Assembly: GCA_019925795.1 (NCBI GenBank)
Contig: CM034305.1
Location: 95,640,433 to 95,704,432, forward strand
From: Dendrobium chrysotoxum
Lineage: Eukaryota; Streptophyta; Magnoliopsida; Asparagales; Orchidaceae
Direction of reading: 5' to 3'
Length of the DNA stretch: 64,000 bases
The notes under the pieces were generated by a model, which did no database searches, was not told the origin of the DNA, and worked only from the letters and a program-made list of their open reading frames with translations. Below, one piece after another: positions 12,351 to 23,870 of the stretch; the first letter of the stretch is position 1, and the number at the start of each line of letters is the position of its first letter. The position numbers were made by a program, and so were the translations under genes.

Positions 12351-12439
12351 AGCCCTCTTGACTGCTACGAACTCGCCGGAGTTGAAGAGGAGGAGGTGGA
12401 AGCCTTCCACTTCTTCCTAGAAGCAGTAGAAAAGAACTA

Positions 12440-13260
12440 GAACAGCTCTTTGTCTCTGGTTTTGTGAGAGGAGGAAGAGATCAGCGTCAAACAAGAGGGA
12501 AATGATGAGAATGCGAGGGCTCGGCGTCTGAACAGGGTCGGCTGCCTGATGGAGGCGGAAATGGCGGCTGTGGGCTGCTGGATGGAGTTCGGTCGGACAC
12601 AACAAAGGGGGCCGAATGGCCTTCCGCCCCTCCTTCCCGCGAACTGGACGCACGCAAGCGACGGGAAGCCCCCCTGCTCCGGAACCCTCTCTCGCTCGTT
12701 CTCGGCTCTGGGCTCGGGACGGACAGAACGAACAAAAACGGGGAGCCGAATGGCTCCCCCTCTCGCTTGCGTTCTCTTGGAGACGCACGCAAGCCAGCAA
12801 GGCACCGCCCGAATGGACCAATGCCGCTCCCTCGTTGCACGAATCGAAGGGCTTGAGCAGGATTTCAGATGAAATCTGAGCCCTAGATTTGGGAAACTTG
12901 ATTTGGAAAGTCAGTTTAGCTCAAATCAATTAATTGGGGCTGAAATTGAGCCCAAATTGGACTCGACTCAAGCCGATTTGGGTCGGTTTGGGTCCGAGTG
13001 AGTCCGATCAAGTTAATTTTGCGAAATTAAACTTGAATCTGCGTCGAATTGGGCTCGACGAGGCTTTATTGGGTTCGATTTGGACCGATTTTGGTCGATC
13101 TTGATCGAATTGATTTTAATTTAATCGAATTAAATTTAATTGATTAAATTTGGGTCCATTTTGAGTTAATTTTGCTTTGACAATGTTCAATTGAGTGGAT
13201 CGAGCACGATCGAGTCCAGTCGGGCTCGAATTGACTCGATGCGGGCTGAAATTATCTCGA
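12440..13260. repeat. GC-rich block followed by degenerate Asp/Glu-word repeat
   Basis: 12540-12860 is unusually GC-rich for this window and opens frames on both strands without protein-like conservation. 12880-13260 is built from variants of GGTTCGATTTGGACCGAT and TAATTGATTAAATTTGGG. It resembles the GC-rich end segment of family X elements in style, but I could not align it with certainty. Confidence 0.4.
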
Positions 13261-13571
13261 TGCAAAAATATATGTCAACAGTATATATATCCTTATAGAT
13301 CCACACATAAATTGGTACCACGTGAATAACCCATATGGCAGCTAATATGACAACCTCTTACACTAACCAAATTAATTTATGACTCCTTGTTGGCCATGCC
13401 AGACTCTGTTATCCCTATACACAAAAAAGGCATTTCTTCGATAGATGTGATAGTTAAGTGGAAATAAGCTATTTTTTCTGAGTTTGATGAAGAACTCGTT
13501 TCTAAGAAAAACATCTTATTTCTTCTTGAATTATCTTCTTTCTGGTTAAACCTCTTATTTATAATATTAGG

Positions 13572-13692
13572 AATAGAGAAAAGGATCGAAATGATCCCCT
13601 GACTTTTTATGAGAATCAAAATGGTTCCAATTATATTAAATGATTATTTTGATCTATCAATTCTTTAAAGATGAATCAAAATAGTTCTATGG
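13572..13692 (+). repeat. Short dispersed repeat, copy 1
   Basis: Shares AGAAAAGGA(C/T)CGAAATG and ATCAAAATAGT-type phrases, in the same order, with 15098-15228. The two direct copies bracket the first Furry exon in the window. Probably an old non-coding mobile element. Confidence 0.5.
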
Positions 13693-14051
13693 TGGGACTA
13701 GTTTGGTTCTTTTTTAAGGAGTTGAGGATATTAAGAGTTGGACTCAAGGTAGGAATTTTTTATTATTTTCTTCATTATTACGTTAGCTGCCACTTGAGTT
13801 TTCTCCCCTTGATTCATGCATACAAGTTTAGAAATACTTACTTCCTGAAGGTTCTTGAATTTCTTTTGATAGTGTACTTATGTCTTCAAAATACTAGAAG
13901 TCTTGAAGCTGCATAAATTTTGATGATTACGTGCTGTTTATTTTATGCTAGACGTGGTTGAAATTCTAGATTCGAAATTATGAACAATCTGTGTGAAAAA
14001 GTTTTTCAGAAGTGGCTTGAGGATTTAGTACTAAACAACTACACTTTTCAG

Positions 14052-14274
14052 GTTAGAGGTTATGCAAAGGCTTGCTCTTATCACACCCATGGAACTAGGT
14101 GGGAAGGCCCATCAAGTTCAAGATGCAGAAAACAAACTTGACCAATGGGTCATGTATGCAATGTTTGCGTGCTCCTGTCCTCCGGATAATAGAGTAGATG
14201 GTGGCTTATCAACAGCCAAAGAACTTTTTCATCTTATCTTTCCATCTTTAAGGCATGGGTCTGAGGTGAATGCT
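14052..14274 (+). CDS. FRY: Furry/MOR2-PAG1-type cell morphogenesis protein, internal exon (first in window)
   Basis: This exon encodes about 74 residues from LEVMQRLALITPMELGG to SLRHGSEVNA. The family is the giant ARM/HEAT-repeat Furry (animals), Tao3/Pag1 (yeast) and MOR2 (fission yeast) scaffold; outside plants it works with NDR-type kinases in polarised growth, and plant roles are less clear. The exon follows a pyrimidine-rich acceptor ending TTTTCAG at 14051 and ends at a consensus donor GTAAGT (14275). The first base completes a codon from an upstream exon that is not in the window. Compared with the Arabidopsis homologue as I remember it, about 750 N-terminal residues are missing, so earlier exons should lie left of position 1. 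The reading frame is intact. Confidence 0.88.
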
Positions 14275-15097
14275 GTAAGTTCACATAATTTTATCAATCA
14301 TCTCTATATTACATAGATATTACTATTTGTGGTAAGAAGAGGACTAAATTGTTTTTAGAAATTATAGAACAAAAAATAAAAAAGAAAGGCAATTAGCGTT
14401 AGCATGGTATTTATTTCCCGTCCATCCAACCTTGGACTCCAGGATTTGGCCGTTTGCTAATTACAACCCTTAACTGTTTTGGGTTACTGAGTCCCGCTAA
14501 AAGTTATCAGCATTCTGTCCTGTTCAAGAACCTGGATTTCCAGGAATGTGGACTCTTCACTGATTAATACTTCTAATTTTAAATTGCTCAGGTTGCTTCA
14601 AAGAATTGCCGTAAGTAAAATTTATTTAACATCTTTTAAACTTTAAGCCCTTAATTTGTTCATATTTATGATTTTATGGTCTATGAAACCATACATGGAT
14701 CATTTTTGTGCTGTACTGAAACAACGATTGTTTCCTTCAAAAGATGTCAATTCAGTTATTTCAACCATGACATGTATGCATAAGCACATTTATTTTCTTT
14801 AAAACCATAAACTCACGTGAGACCCTTCAAAGATTCGTTGTGCATTACCGAGGTGGTCTGAGAACTCAAATGATTTTATGACCTGGAATTGTTTTGCTAC
14901 TAAACGTAGGTCAGCTAAGAGAACATAAATCGTTGATGTACCATTTGCAAATACTTGAAAATATGGAGAAGATGCTCAATTATCAGCTGGTCAAACTGAT
15001 CGACATCTACTATCTATTATTACAGAAACATAACCTTACTCATATTTGAGCCAATGCTTATTATTCATAGCTTTTATCTATGTTGATGTATTTTGTT

Positions 15098-15228
15098 TGA
15101 AGAAAAGGACCGAAATGTTCCCGTAACTCTTTCTGAAGGACCAAAATAGTCTCCGACTATGTAAAAGTCCCAATTTGGTTCATTGACACTTTAAACATAG
15201 ACCAAAATAGTCCCATCGTTCAAAATTA
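15098..15228 (+). repeat. Short dispersed repeat, copy 2
   Basis: Matches 13572-13692 in order and orientation, with phrases GAAAAGGACCGAAATG and GACCAAAATAGTC. Similar phrases recur within the copy itself. Confidence 0.5.
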
Positions 15229-16179
15229 ATAGAAAAAAATTATCAAATTAACAAAAAAATTTTGGAAAACCATCACGTTATGGATGGCAGGGGATACTTT
15301 GGGAATACAACCTTTTAATTACCCAACATCCTAAACTGACATGGGATGGAGCAGAGATGAGCTCGCAACTCCTTCAACTTACATGTTGCTCTGCTCTTTG
15401 CACCCCCCTAGTAGCGATGATACCCCGCTTGGTTAGGAAACATGAAGAGAAGAGCAGATGAGGAATTCTTTCTTCCCCTTCTTCTTTCCATCAGACATGA
15501 CGCAACTCCTTCAACTCCTTACACGCGGCTTTATTTTTCACACCCAAGAAGGGATGAGACCTCATTCAGTAGGAGTGAGCGCTGAGGTGCAAGTTTCCTT
15601 TCTTCCCATGGAGTCGCCACCCCTCGGCTCAAGCAAGCAGAAGACCTAGCGCTTCTGACCCCCATTCACCCCACTCGCCCACTCGCCCATTCAAGACTAA
15701 TTTATCAACTGCCAACCCGGGAAATTAATAGAGGTAATTTTTTTATTAAAGTTTTTATTTATATGTGGTATTAAATATTTGTAAGGTTTCTAACATGAAT
15801 AAATCAAGACAATGAAGGGACAGTAGATCCAAAGATTTTAGTAGCAACGTTTGAGTAAAATTTCAAAGCTATGACTATTTATGTTTGTAGTTTTAAATTA
15901 TTTTTAGTGAATTTGTCATTATTAATTTTACGATAAAAATTCTGAATAATGAAATAGTAGACATTCAAAATGTTGCGGATAGAATTTTTTAATGTCATGA
16001 GACATTACTAACTGAATTAGTTGAAGTTTCAAATTTCTTATAATTATTCGGTGTTTTGACCGAGAGTTGATAAAGAAATAGAGAATGGTGATAAGGGAGA
16101 AGATAGATATATGGAGGTAAATAGGAGTTGTTGAAATAATGATGTAGATTTTATGTGTGTGTTGAATCAGATGATTGTA

Positions 16180-17515
16180 AAGACTTCCATGATATTGATT
16201 ATGAGATGCAAGAAGATGATGGTTTGTTTGAAAGTAATGTAGATGATTGCGTTGAATATGTAACCATTAAATCGTTTTGTTAGTTAGTATAATGTCTTCA
16301 GCAGGGAGGTTATTGTTGACTTGAAATTACTTGTATCAAAAATTCATGCTAAGAAAGTCCTTGAAAAAGGCTCATCAGTTGGTTCATACGAAAGAGGAAG
16401 ATCAGTTTAACAAAATCTAAGACTACTATCTTAACATTAAATATATTAATCTAGATTCAACTATTACTATGCTTACAACTCAAGGCTGGGTTTACGGGGG
16501 TAGAAAAAGATTTTTGAGACTATATGCTTATTTGATGCTTGCAAAAAAGGCTTTATGTCTGATTGTAGGCCAATTATGGGTGTAAATAGGTGTTTTTTGA
16601 AAGGGTAGTAGGGCGGTTAATTTTTGACAGTTGTTGCACTTGATAAAAATAATAGCATCTTTTCAATTGCATATGCAGTTGTTGAAGTAGAAAGCATGAG
16701 CAATTGGGAATGATTTTCAACTTGCTTGGCAGAGATCTATAGATATTTGAAAATCAGCACAACTTCACTTTCATTTTAGGCAAGCCAAACGGGTTGATTC
16801 CTGCATTTGATATTATTTTACGTATAGTACTAACATGTTTTGTATTAGTCATTTGCACGAAATTTAAATTAGGGGGTTTATTGGTGTGGCATTGAAGAAT
16901 GCATTATGGGTAGCAAGGACAACAATTGTTAACCAATTCACATTCAAAATGTAGGAATTAGAAAAATTAGATTCAACAGCATTTCAGCAGTTAAATGATA
17001 ATCCTCCAAGTGAATAGTCAAGATCACATTTCAACTTTATCCCAGAATATGATATTTTATTGTGTTTAAATGCTTTGATAGTTGATGTAGAGAATTGTTT
17101 ATTGTTTCAATTCTTTAACTTATCAGATCTATAGTTATGACAAGAATGTTGGAGAACAAGGAGAATGCAATGAGCTGGAGTGGAAAGTTATGCCCAAGGA
17201 TTAGGTAGATTCTTGGTAAGAATATATATGATGCAGGTAGGTGCATTGATTACAAATCTAATGACAACAAATACAAAATAATTACCATGCATGGAACCTA
17301 ACGTCAAGCCTTTAAATTGTGATGAAGAGTGGCCAAAGAGTGACAGGATTCTATCATTGCAACCAAGATATAATAAACCAAAGAGGGGAATGACTTTAAG
17401 ATACAAAAAAGGATGGCTGGTGAACAATTAATATAATCTCATAAAAAATTGTTAGGTAGAGCCACTGTCAAGCTTTATTGCAATACATGTAAGTGGACAT
17501 AACAGTAGCACTTGT
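16180..17515 (+). pseudogene. Dead MuDR/MULE transposase
   Basis: Translated in pieces across stops and shifts, this region keeps the order of plant MULE transposases. An acidic segment (near 16.2 kb) is followed by QGWVYGGRKRFLRLYACLDA-type text (16.48 kb) and FMSDCRPIMG...CFLKG (16.55 kb). Then come YAVVEVESMSNWE (16.67 kb), QNVGIRKIRF (16.95 kb), a segment near 17.15 kb with ENKENAMSWSGKLCPRIR, and near 17.48 kb a CCHC-type knuckle (CNTC, then after a one-base shift SGHNSSTC). Many stops show it is inactive. No terminal inverted repeats or 9-bp duplications were identified. It lies inside intron 1 in the sense direction. Confidence 0.75.
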
Positions 17516-17536
17516 TAAAAAAAAAAGCATAACAGT

Positions 17537-17970
17537 AACAACAACAACATCAAGCCTTTGTCCCACTACGTGAGGTCGGCTACATGAATCCTTTTTCTCC
17601 ATTTTGTTCTGTTAAAAGTCAAATTCTTATTTAAATCTAATAGAGAAAGATCATTTCTAATATTTTCGAACTAAGTCTTTTTAGGTCTACCTCTACCTTT
17701 CCTAACATAAGTCAAATCTCATACCTCTACTTTCCTAACCTTGGAAGGCCGCCGTTTTATGTGACCAAACCATCTAAGGCGACTCTCACTAATCTTATCT
17801 TCCGTTGGAGCTACTCCAACCTTTTCACGTATATGCTCATTTCGTATCCTATCTCTATGGGTAAAGCCACTCATCCACCTGAGCATCCTTATCTCTGTAA
17901 CACTTAACTTAGTATTATGCTTCTCTTTTAATGGCCAACATTCGGCACCATAACAGTGTGGTGATAAATA
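17537..17970 (-). mobile_element. RTE-type LINE 3' end, 5'-truncated
   Basis: Read on the - strand it encodes the end of a plant RTE-clade reverse transcriptase protein: YGAECWPLKEKH, then MLRWMSGFTHRDRIRNEHIR, then RLRWFGHIKRRP, then the basic tail. It ends in a GTT/TTG-type simple repeat, as RTE elements do. CATAACAGT occurs at both edges (17528-17536 and 17949-17957), a possible target duplication that overlaps the apparent 5' end. The + strand copy at 54620-54945 has the same 3' end. Confidence 0.75.
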
Positions 17971-17999
17971 GTAAGGAGACACATGGATGGTCAGAAAAT

Positions 18000-19600
18000 T
18001 TTGAAAATATCTGCTCTAATGTTGAAACTGAGTTTTATAATTACATCAAAATTTTAACTTAAATAAATGCTAAAATTTACATTTATTTCATTTCAAAATG
18101 GTATTTTCTAAAATTACATTTGATTTGGTTGGAGAGGCAATAACTCTCTGAATCACTGTTGCAATCTTTCACCCAAGGATCTTGGAATACAAAGCTTTTG
18201 GTAAGTTCATTAAATTTTTTTTCTTTATAGTTCACTTCGTCTTTTCTTATGTGAATCTAATTGAGGTTTTTTACTTCTCTATGTATACAACTCCAAAAGA
18301 AAAAAAAGGCCTATTGAATGAAATATTCATCTATCACACCAAGCTTTTTGATCTGGACACTATGGACAACATTGCATAGATGCCATATTTTATGGTTTAT
18401 TTCATTCTTTGGTTGCAATGAGAAAATCTAGAAGGGGATCAAGGATCAACATAAATGTTTTTTTTAGTGACAAATATTACTTCTTTTGATTGTGATAATA
18501 TATTTCTAATCGAGTGGAGGAATTTTCAATTTTATTTAATGAACAATTGTTAAGATTTTTTAACTTCTCAAATAGCAACATAGGAAGTTAAAGCTTGTAA
18601 AAATTATTTTTTTAGCATGACAGGTGTCAACACTAGAAAGACAAACATATTGTCTTTAATAAAATATATATTTTTCTTTACATGTGTCCTGATTATAAAA
18701 TATATATTTTATTTTTTTTCAGATAATTCATTTAAGTAAAAAAATTTAATCTCTATAAAAAATAATTTATGTTAATTGAATATATTTTTCATTTTTTCTA
18801 AAATAAATATTTTAATAAATTCAATACACAAAATTTAAAGCTCAATTTCTTCCATTATAATAGTTTTAAAATAAACAAAAAATGTCAAAAAATTAAAAAG
18901 AAAATGCTGGCATTATGCACGATCTCAATACACTTTTGCTTATATATACTAACGAACGTACCTGCATTTATCATCTGCATGCCACAAGCTTCTGATTGAT
19001 TAACGGGTTAACTCTTGTATATGGAAGTTTATCAAGATCAAGTTGAAGTATATATTTTTTTTCCAAATTATCATATGTTAGTTATGTTTGGTTTTTAATA
19101 TTCATATTGGGTGGATACCTTTTTTTTTATTACTAATTCTAATTATTAGTATATTGGGTGGATACCTTGATAAAAAAAAATGTAGATATTTGTTGTGCCT
19201 TGAATGACAACAAACATAATAGGGAAGAACGCCATTACAAGGAGTGGAAACTAGCATCCTCTGAATTTATCTCTAAACTGCTGGACACCTTAAGACAAAC
19301 TCTTTAATTCTCTTATGCGCTGAATTGGTTCCAAACATTTGCAATTAACATATGTCTCATTTCATCATTTAGCCATACAAAATACCTTATTTTTGCTTTT
19401 ATTTATTATGTTTTGTGATTTCTTTGTGTGTTGCCTTCTTTGTCCTTTTCAATTAACATATTTCAAAAAGTGCACAATATTCCCTTCATTTGCTCCATTC
19501 TTTAGTGTGGAAAAACGCACAGAGGAAGTTTGATCTGTTTAGGGAAAAAATGCCTCAATTTTCAACGTTCAGCTAACAGAGAACAACTTGCTTTTCTTGT
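18000..19600. other. AT-rich intron sequence
   Basis: No gene. TATTGGGTGGATACCT occurs twice (about 19105 and 19152). Remaining text is low-complexity A/T. Confidence 0.4.
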
Positions 19601-19624
19601 GACTAATATTTCTGTCTTTCTTAG

Positions 19625-19744
19625 CTTGCGGCCACCAATGCTCTGGGTCATTGTCATCTTGAATTATGTGAAGTCATGTTTGGAGAGCTTGCATCTTTCA
19701 TTGAAGATGTTTGGTCAGAGTCAGAGGGGAAACAGAAATGGAAG
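19625..19744 (+). CDS. FRY: Furry/MOR2-PAG1-type protein, internal exon 2 of visible part
   Basis: Forty codons from LAATNALGHCHLE to SEGKQKWK, intact. The acceptor TTTCTTAG ends at 19624; the donor is GTATAA at 19745. Both joins are phase 0: GSEVNA continues into LAATNALG, and KQKWK continues into NQKFRREELR. The same order (ALG, HLE, MFxELASFI, KxKWK) is found in plant homologues. The exon is too short to be seen from frame length alone and was placed by homology and splice sites. Confidence 0.88.
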
Positions 19745-20280
19745 GTATAATCTCGAATGAACTATTCAGTAGTCATAATTTGTAAAGTATAATTGGCTAA
19801 TAATCTTTTTAAAGTTGCGTTTCAAAAAGTAATATATTGCAATTCATTGATCCTCTCCACGTTTTATTTGAATAACGTATTTGCTTTTTTTCTCAACTTT
19901 GTATTCTTTATTAAGGATTTTCTCTTACGCAGGTTCTTTGTTTTTGGCTGATTTTTGAATTCAAACTTATATTGTTTAGTTCAAACCATCAGGATGAAAT
20001 TATTTTTTTGAAAGCCTTCAAAAATAGAGGAACACTAAACCGATTCTTATACAGATGCATTGCTACAATTAGCACGCAATATACCATCATAATTGTTAAA
20101 TATTCATTCATTTCGCATACTCTTCCTGCAAAAAGCTTTTTATTAAGCCTTTTTGGTATGAAAACTTAAAATGGTATGAATTGCTTGCTCAAATACTTGC
20201 TGTTTTGCTATCGAGCGAAATTCAGATACATTAGGTATTAGGTGGAGCATAATTTGATGTAGAGTGTCTTGTTATTGTAG
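19745..20280 (+). other. Intron 2 of visible part of the Furry-type gene
   Basis: A 536-bp AT-rich GT-AG intron, with acceptor TTATTGTAG. No repeat recognised. Confidence 0.8.
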
Positions 20281-21054
20281 AATCAAAAATTTCGCCGTGA
20301 AGAACTCCGAGTGCATGTTGCGAATATATATCGTGCTGTTGCAGAGAAAATTTGGCCGGGGATGTTGCGCCGCAAACCTGTTCTCCATTTACATTTTCTG
20401 AAGTTCATTGATGAAACCTATCGCCAATTGTTAACATCAACTTCTGAAAGTTTTCCAGATTTGCAGCCTCTTCGGTATGCATTAGCTTCTGTCATAAGAT
20501 ATCTTGCGCCAGAGATTGTCGACTCTAAGTCAGAGAGGTTTGATGTCAGAACAAGAAAGAAGATTTTTGACTTGCTAATGACTTGGTGTGATGAATCTGG
20601 AAGTGTGTGGGGACAAGAAGGCATTAGTGATTATCGTCGAGAAGTAGAGCGTTACAAATCAGGACAACACGGTCGATCCAGGGAATCCATAGACAAAATC
20701 ACATTTGATAAGGAGGTGATTGAACAGGTAGAAGCAGTTCAATGGGTTTCCATGAATGCTGTTGCCTCTCTTCTATATGGACCTTGCTTTGATGATAATG
20801 CTAGAAAGCTGACAGGACGGGTGATATCTTGGATCAATAACTTGTTCATTGACTCAGCACCAAGAGCACCTTATGGATATTCACCTGTAGATCCACGTAC
20901 ACCATCATATTCGAAGTATACAGCAGATGGAGGGCGTGCAGCAGGGGCACGAGACAAACATAAAGGTGGCCATCTCCGTGTTCCATTAGCAAAGACTGCT
21001 TTAAAAAATCTTATTCAAACAAATTTGGACCTTTTTCCAGCTTGTATGGACCAG
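20281..21054 (+). CDS. FRY: Furry/MOR2-PAG1-type protein, internal exon 3 of visible part
   Basis: 258 codons with no break, from NQKFRREELRVHVANIYR to NLDLFPACMDQ. Features shared with plant homologues are LRYALASVIRYLAPE, LLYGPCFDDNARK, RVISWINNLFI and the loop RAPYGYSPVDPRTPSYSKY, followed by a short basic Gly/His stretch. It belongs to the central region of the family (helical ARM/HEAT-like repeats). The exon opens after an acceptor at 20280, not at the internal ATG near 20311, and closes at a GT donor (21055); both ends are phase 0. The next exon begins CYASEPHFLADGYFS, as in homologues. Confidence 0.93.
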
Positions 21055-21384
21055 GTATTTTCCCCCCTTGTTTTTTCATATGTTATTCTAGTAACTTCTA
21101 AGTGTAACATGATTTGATAAATAATCAACTTGCTTAGGCTTATAAAAGGCTACCCCAGGGGCAGCAATTAGGTTGCCTTTACTTGGGTGTTGATGGTTCA
21201 AATCATTAAAATAGTCACTCTGCAATGCAAAGGAAGGTGGCATAGAGTAACCCTTCTCTAGACGAGCATTGTCAAATCCTTGTGCATGGTGCACCTACAG
21301 AATTTCAATGGCTGTGCTAGTCTGTGTTTTTTTTTGGGTGTGTACCATGACTTGCTACAGTATCTATCTAATTGGATTTGAATG

Positions 21385-22392
21385 TGCGCGCTTAAAAAAT
21401 TCTTACCCCGGCTTCTGCAGAGCGGGTTTTGGTGATTTTGGGCCAAATTTTGGAAGACAAATTAGATTTAAGATAAGACACTGCCCAGAGATTTCATTCT
21501 TATTTTGTGAGGACTTCATAATCTAATTCCAAGTTCTTGTAGGTGCAATCCCCTATGGTTAATAACTCCGCCCGATATGAAGAGATTTTTTTATTAAAGT
21601 TAATCATTAGAAATTTAAATGCTTAGTGTATCATAGCAGCAATTTGATAGCTTGAAATCTACCACCATTAACTTAAAGCGGATGATGGGAGCAATGATAA
21701 CGAACTTAAATCAAGGTTTATCGATTCTGTCATCATGAGTTGTCATGGTTTATAGTTAACCCAATCAGATCAAAGTATCATTGTTGGCAGCCATGTGTTG
21801 CTTTGTCTAAGAGAATCTTGTAGACTTGGGGTAGATATTTGTTTAAGCGGACAAGCTTAAGTTGACCTTAACTAACAGATGGCTCTGTTTCCTATCAATT
21901 ACACAATAAAATTCATTACTCAAAAATATTTTAGCTATTTGTGAACTTAAGGGCTTTGGTTATGATTATTATTTAATGGTATCATTTTGCAGCAAAATCA
22001 CCCAGTCATAACTATTTACCTGTCATGCTATTTGATGGCAAAACTATTGATTAGAGGACATGTGTCACGTCTTTATTCGTAAAAGTTTGTTTAAAAATGA
22101 ATCACAACGATACACTCAATAAGATATTGACTTTTTGTGAGCTAATATTATTATTAAATTTATCATCATTGGTAAATTGTTGTGGAAAGTCAATAGATTT
22201 TGCTTTAAATTAGAAGCGGTAGATTTCATTTTGAATATTTTTTATGATTGTAAATGTAAAATTTTGATATTTTTATTAGAATTTAATCCCCAACTGATTA
22301 GCTTTGGAATTTGGTTGGGGGAGGTGGGCATTTTGAAAGTAACATTCCGTCTGGTTAATATTTTTAGTCAACACAGTCGTCATCAATGTTGA
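21385..22392 (+). repeat. Family X, partial forward copy (A segment)
   Basis: Matches the start of the X copies at 30090 and 56716 in order: the ACCCCGGCTTCTGC-type start, then CCCAGAGATTT, then TTTTGTGAGGAC, then CCTATGGTTAATAACTCC. After these come AACAGATGGCTCTGTT, CACCCAGTCATAAC, and finally GTCAACACAGTCGTCATCA. It is more decayed than the others and ends next to a reversed X. Confidence 0.65.
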
Positions 22393-23100
22393 CCTATAAC
22401 TGTCGGCCAAGCCCGACACCTCATCCGAATCCCACGACCGGCTCCCACGATCACCCACGATCGCAAGTAACTACCCCACAACCTCCTCTCTACGACACAA
22501 AAATAAGGAAAATCTCTCCCATTTGCTCTCTCAGGCATACAGAGGAAGAAAAGAAAAAAAGGATTTGATACTCACAACAGCAAGCAAAGCCAAAAGCCCC
22601 TCTCCTCCTGCGATCAACGAACTTGGACGAATCCGCCGCCGACCTCCTGCTCCCGCCTCCGTTTTGCTTCCGTCGAACCGGCCCAACTCTTACATCCTGT
22701 TCTTCATCGTCGGATCTCCTCCACGCGACGCCAAGCTTGTCGTCGACCCAACTCTTGCTCGCCTCTGGCCCGACCACTTGCGAATCCGACTTCCGATTTG
22801 TCTCCCGCCGCTTGCACACCGCCAACCGTCTCGACCTCTACATCTCATCCCACCGGCGACTCCAGACCTCCTGCCTACACCCGCCGCCGGCCAGATCCGC
22901 CTCCTCCATCTCCGGCACCTGCACTCGGCCGCCAAACCCAATCGACTCCTCAATCTGCTCGAACCAGCCGCCGGCCAGCCTTCGCTTTCCACCTCCTCTG
23001 CTCGGACCCGCCGCCGACGAAGCCGCCGTGCCCTAGCCTCCCGCGACCCGCTCCCGTGCGTGACCGATCCTAGCTAAATCGGGCTTCTCCCGATCTTCTT
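22393..23100 (-). repeat. Family X reversed copy, GC-rich end (C segment)
   Basis: Pyrimidine-rich and GC-rich block. Long frames open on both strands because stop codons are rare in such sequence; their Pro/Arg/Ser-rich translations show no domain. The position fits the C segment of a reversed X whose B and A segments follow. Confidence 0.45.
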
Positions 23101-23344
23101 CCTCCTCTAATATCATAATTTATATATATTATATTATATATATTATAATATTATATAATAATGCTATAATATAATGTTATATTATACATAGTATAATATA
23201 TATATATTATATAGATGATATTATATAATAGTTATGTATAATATAATATATATATATATATATATATAATTATTTAATGTAATAATAATAATTTTATTAT
23301 TATTATTATTATATTATATTATATTATATTATATTATATATAAT

Positions 23345-23400
<56 letters not shown>
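23101..23400. repeat. AT-rich tract and GA microsatellite
   Basis: TA-rich low-complexity DNA (23110-23345) containing TTA and ATATT runs is followed by more than 20 GA units (about 23350-23394). Confidence 0.9.
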
Positions 23401-23401
<1 letters not shown>

Positions 23402-23419
23402 AAATAAAAGAATTTGCAA

Positions 23420-23870
23420 ATATGTATGAAGACTTGAAGGAAGTCCCGGGGTTGATACGGTCCCCCGAAGCCCTCGGTCGTCGAGCTAATCCGACTGAGG
23501 GATTGAAGACTTGAAGACCAAATCTCCTCGCCGTTGATTTGATCCGATCGAGTCGAGCCAAAAGGGCAAATGCCCTCCTTACCTCCCGGCGCCGGGGAGG
23601 GGACGCCAGAAGGTTGCCGGATTTTCGAGGGGACAAAAACTACCTTTTAAAATAAAATTAAATTGTTTAATCAGCAGGTTGCACATAATTTGAAGACTTG
23701 AAGACTCAATCTCTTCGCCGTTGATTCGCTCCGGCCGAGTCGAGCCAAAATCTCCTCGCCGTTGATTCGCTCCGGCCTAGTCGAGCCCTCCCTTACCTCC
23801 CGGCGCCGGGGAGGGGACGCCGGGAGGTTGCCGAAATTCACTCAAAAATTCAAGACTTAGAAAAATAAAT
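23420..23870 (-). repeat. Family X reversed copy, B segment with duplicated GC hairpin
   Basis: Two versions of one block (about 23490-23620 and 23695-23845) share TTGAAGACTTGAAGAC, CTCGCCGTTGATT and GTCGAGCC. Both also carry the near-palindrome CCTCCCGGCGCCGGGGAGG. The end, GGTTGCCGAAATT...AAGACTT, corresponds to the complement of the AATTTCGGCAG text in the forward copies near 33420 and 61310. Confidence 0.6.

Larger units (their letters stand above)
14275..19624 (+). other. Intron 1 (of visible part) of the Furry-type gene
   Basis: A GT-AG intron of 5350 bp joining exons in phase 0. It holds a short dispersed repeat (15.1 kb), a dead MULE (16.2-17.5 kb) and a reversed RTE LINE tail (17.5-17.96 kb). 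The rest is AT-rich with no recognisable gene. Confidence 0.8.

Noticed and set aside
12417..12879. Several overlapping open frames on both strands of 90-140 codons
   Set aside because: They arise in a GC-rich repeat block where stops are rare; five frames are open at once and none shows a domain, a splice context or protein-like composition.
20311..21117. A separate 268-codon gene starting at an internal start codon
   Set aside because: The homology begins before that start and after a splice acceptor, and stops at a splice donor at 21054; the last 21 codons are intron.
22490..23077. Frames of 100-184 codons in GC-rich pyrimidine sequence
   Set aside because: Pro/Arg/Ser-rich translations on both strands at the same place, located in the C segment of family X; typical compositional artefacts.
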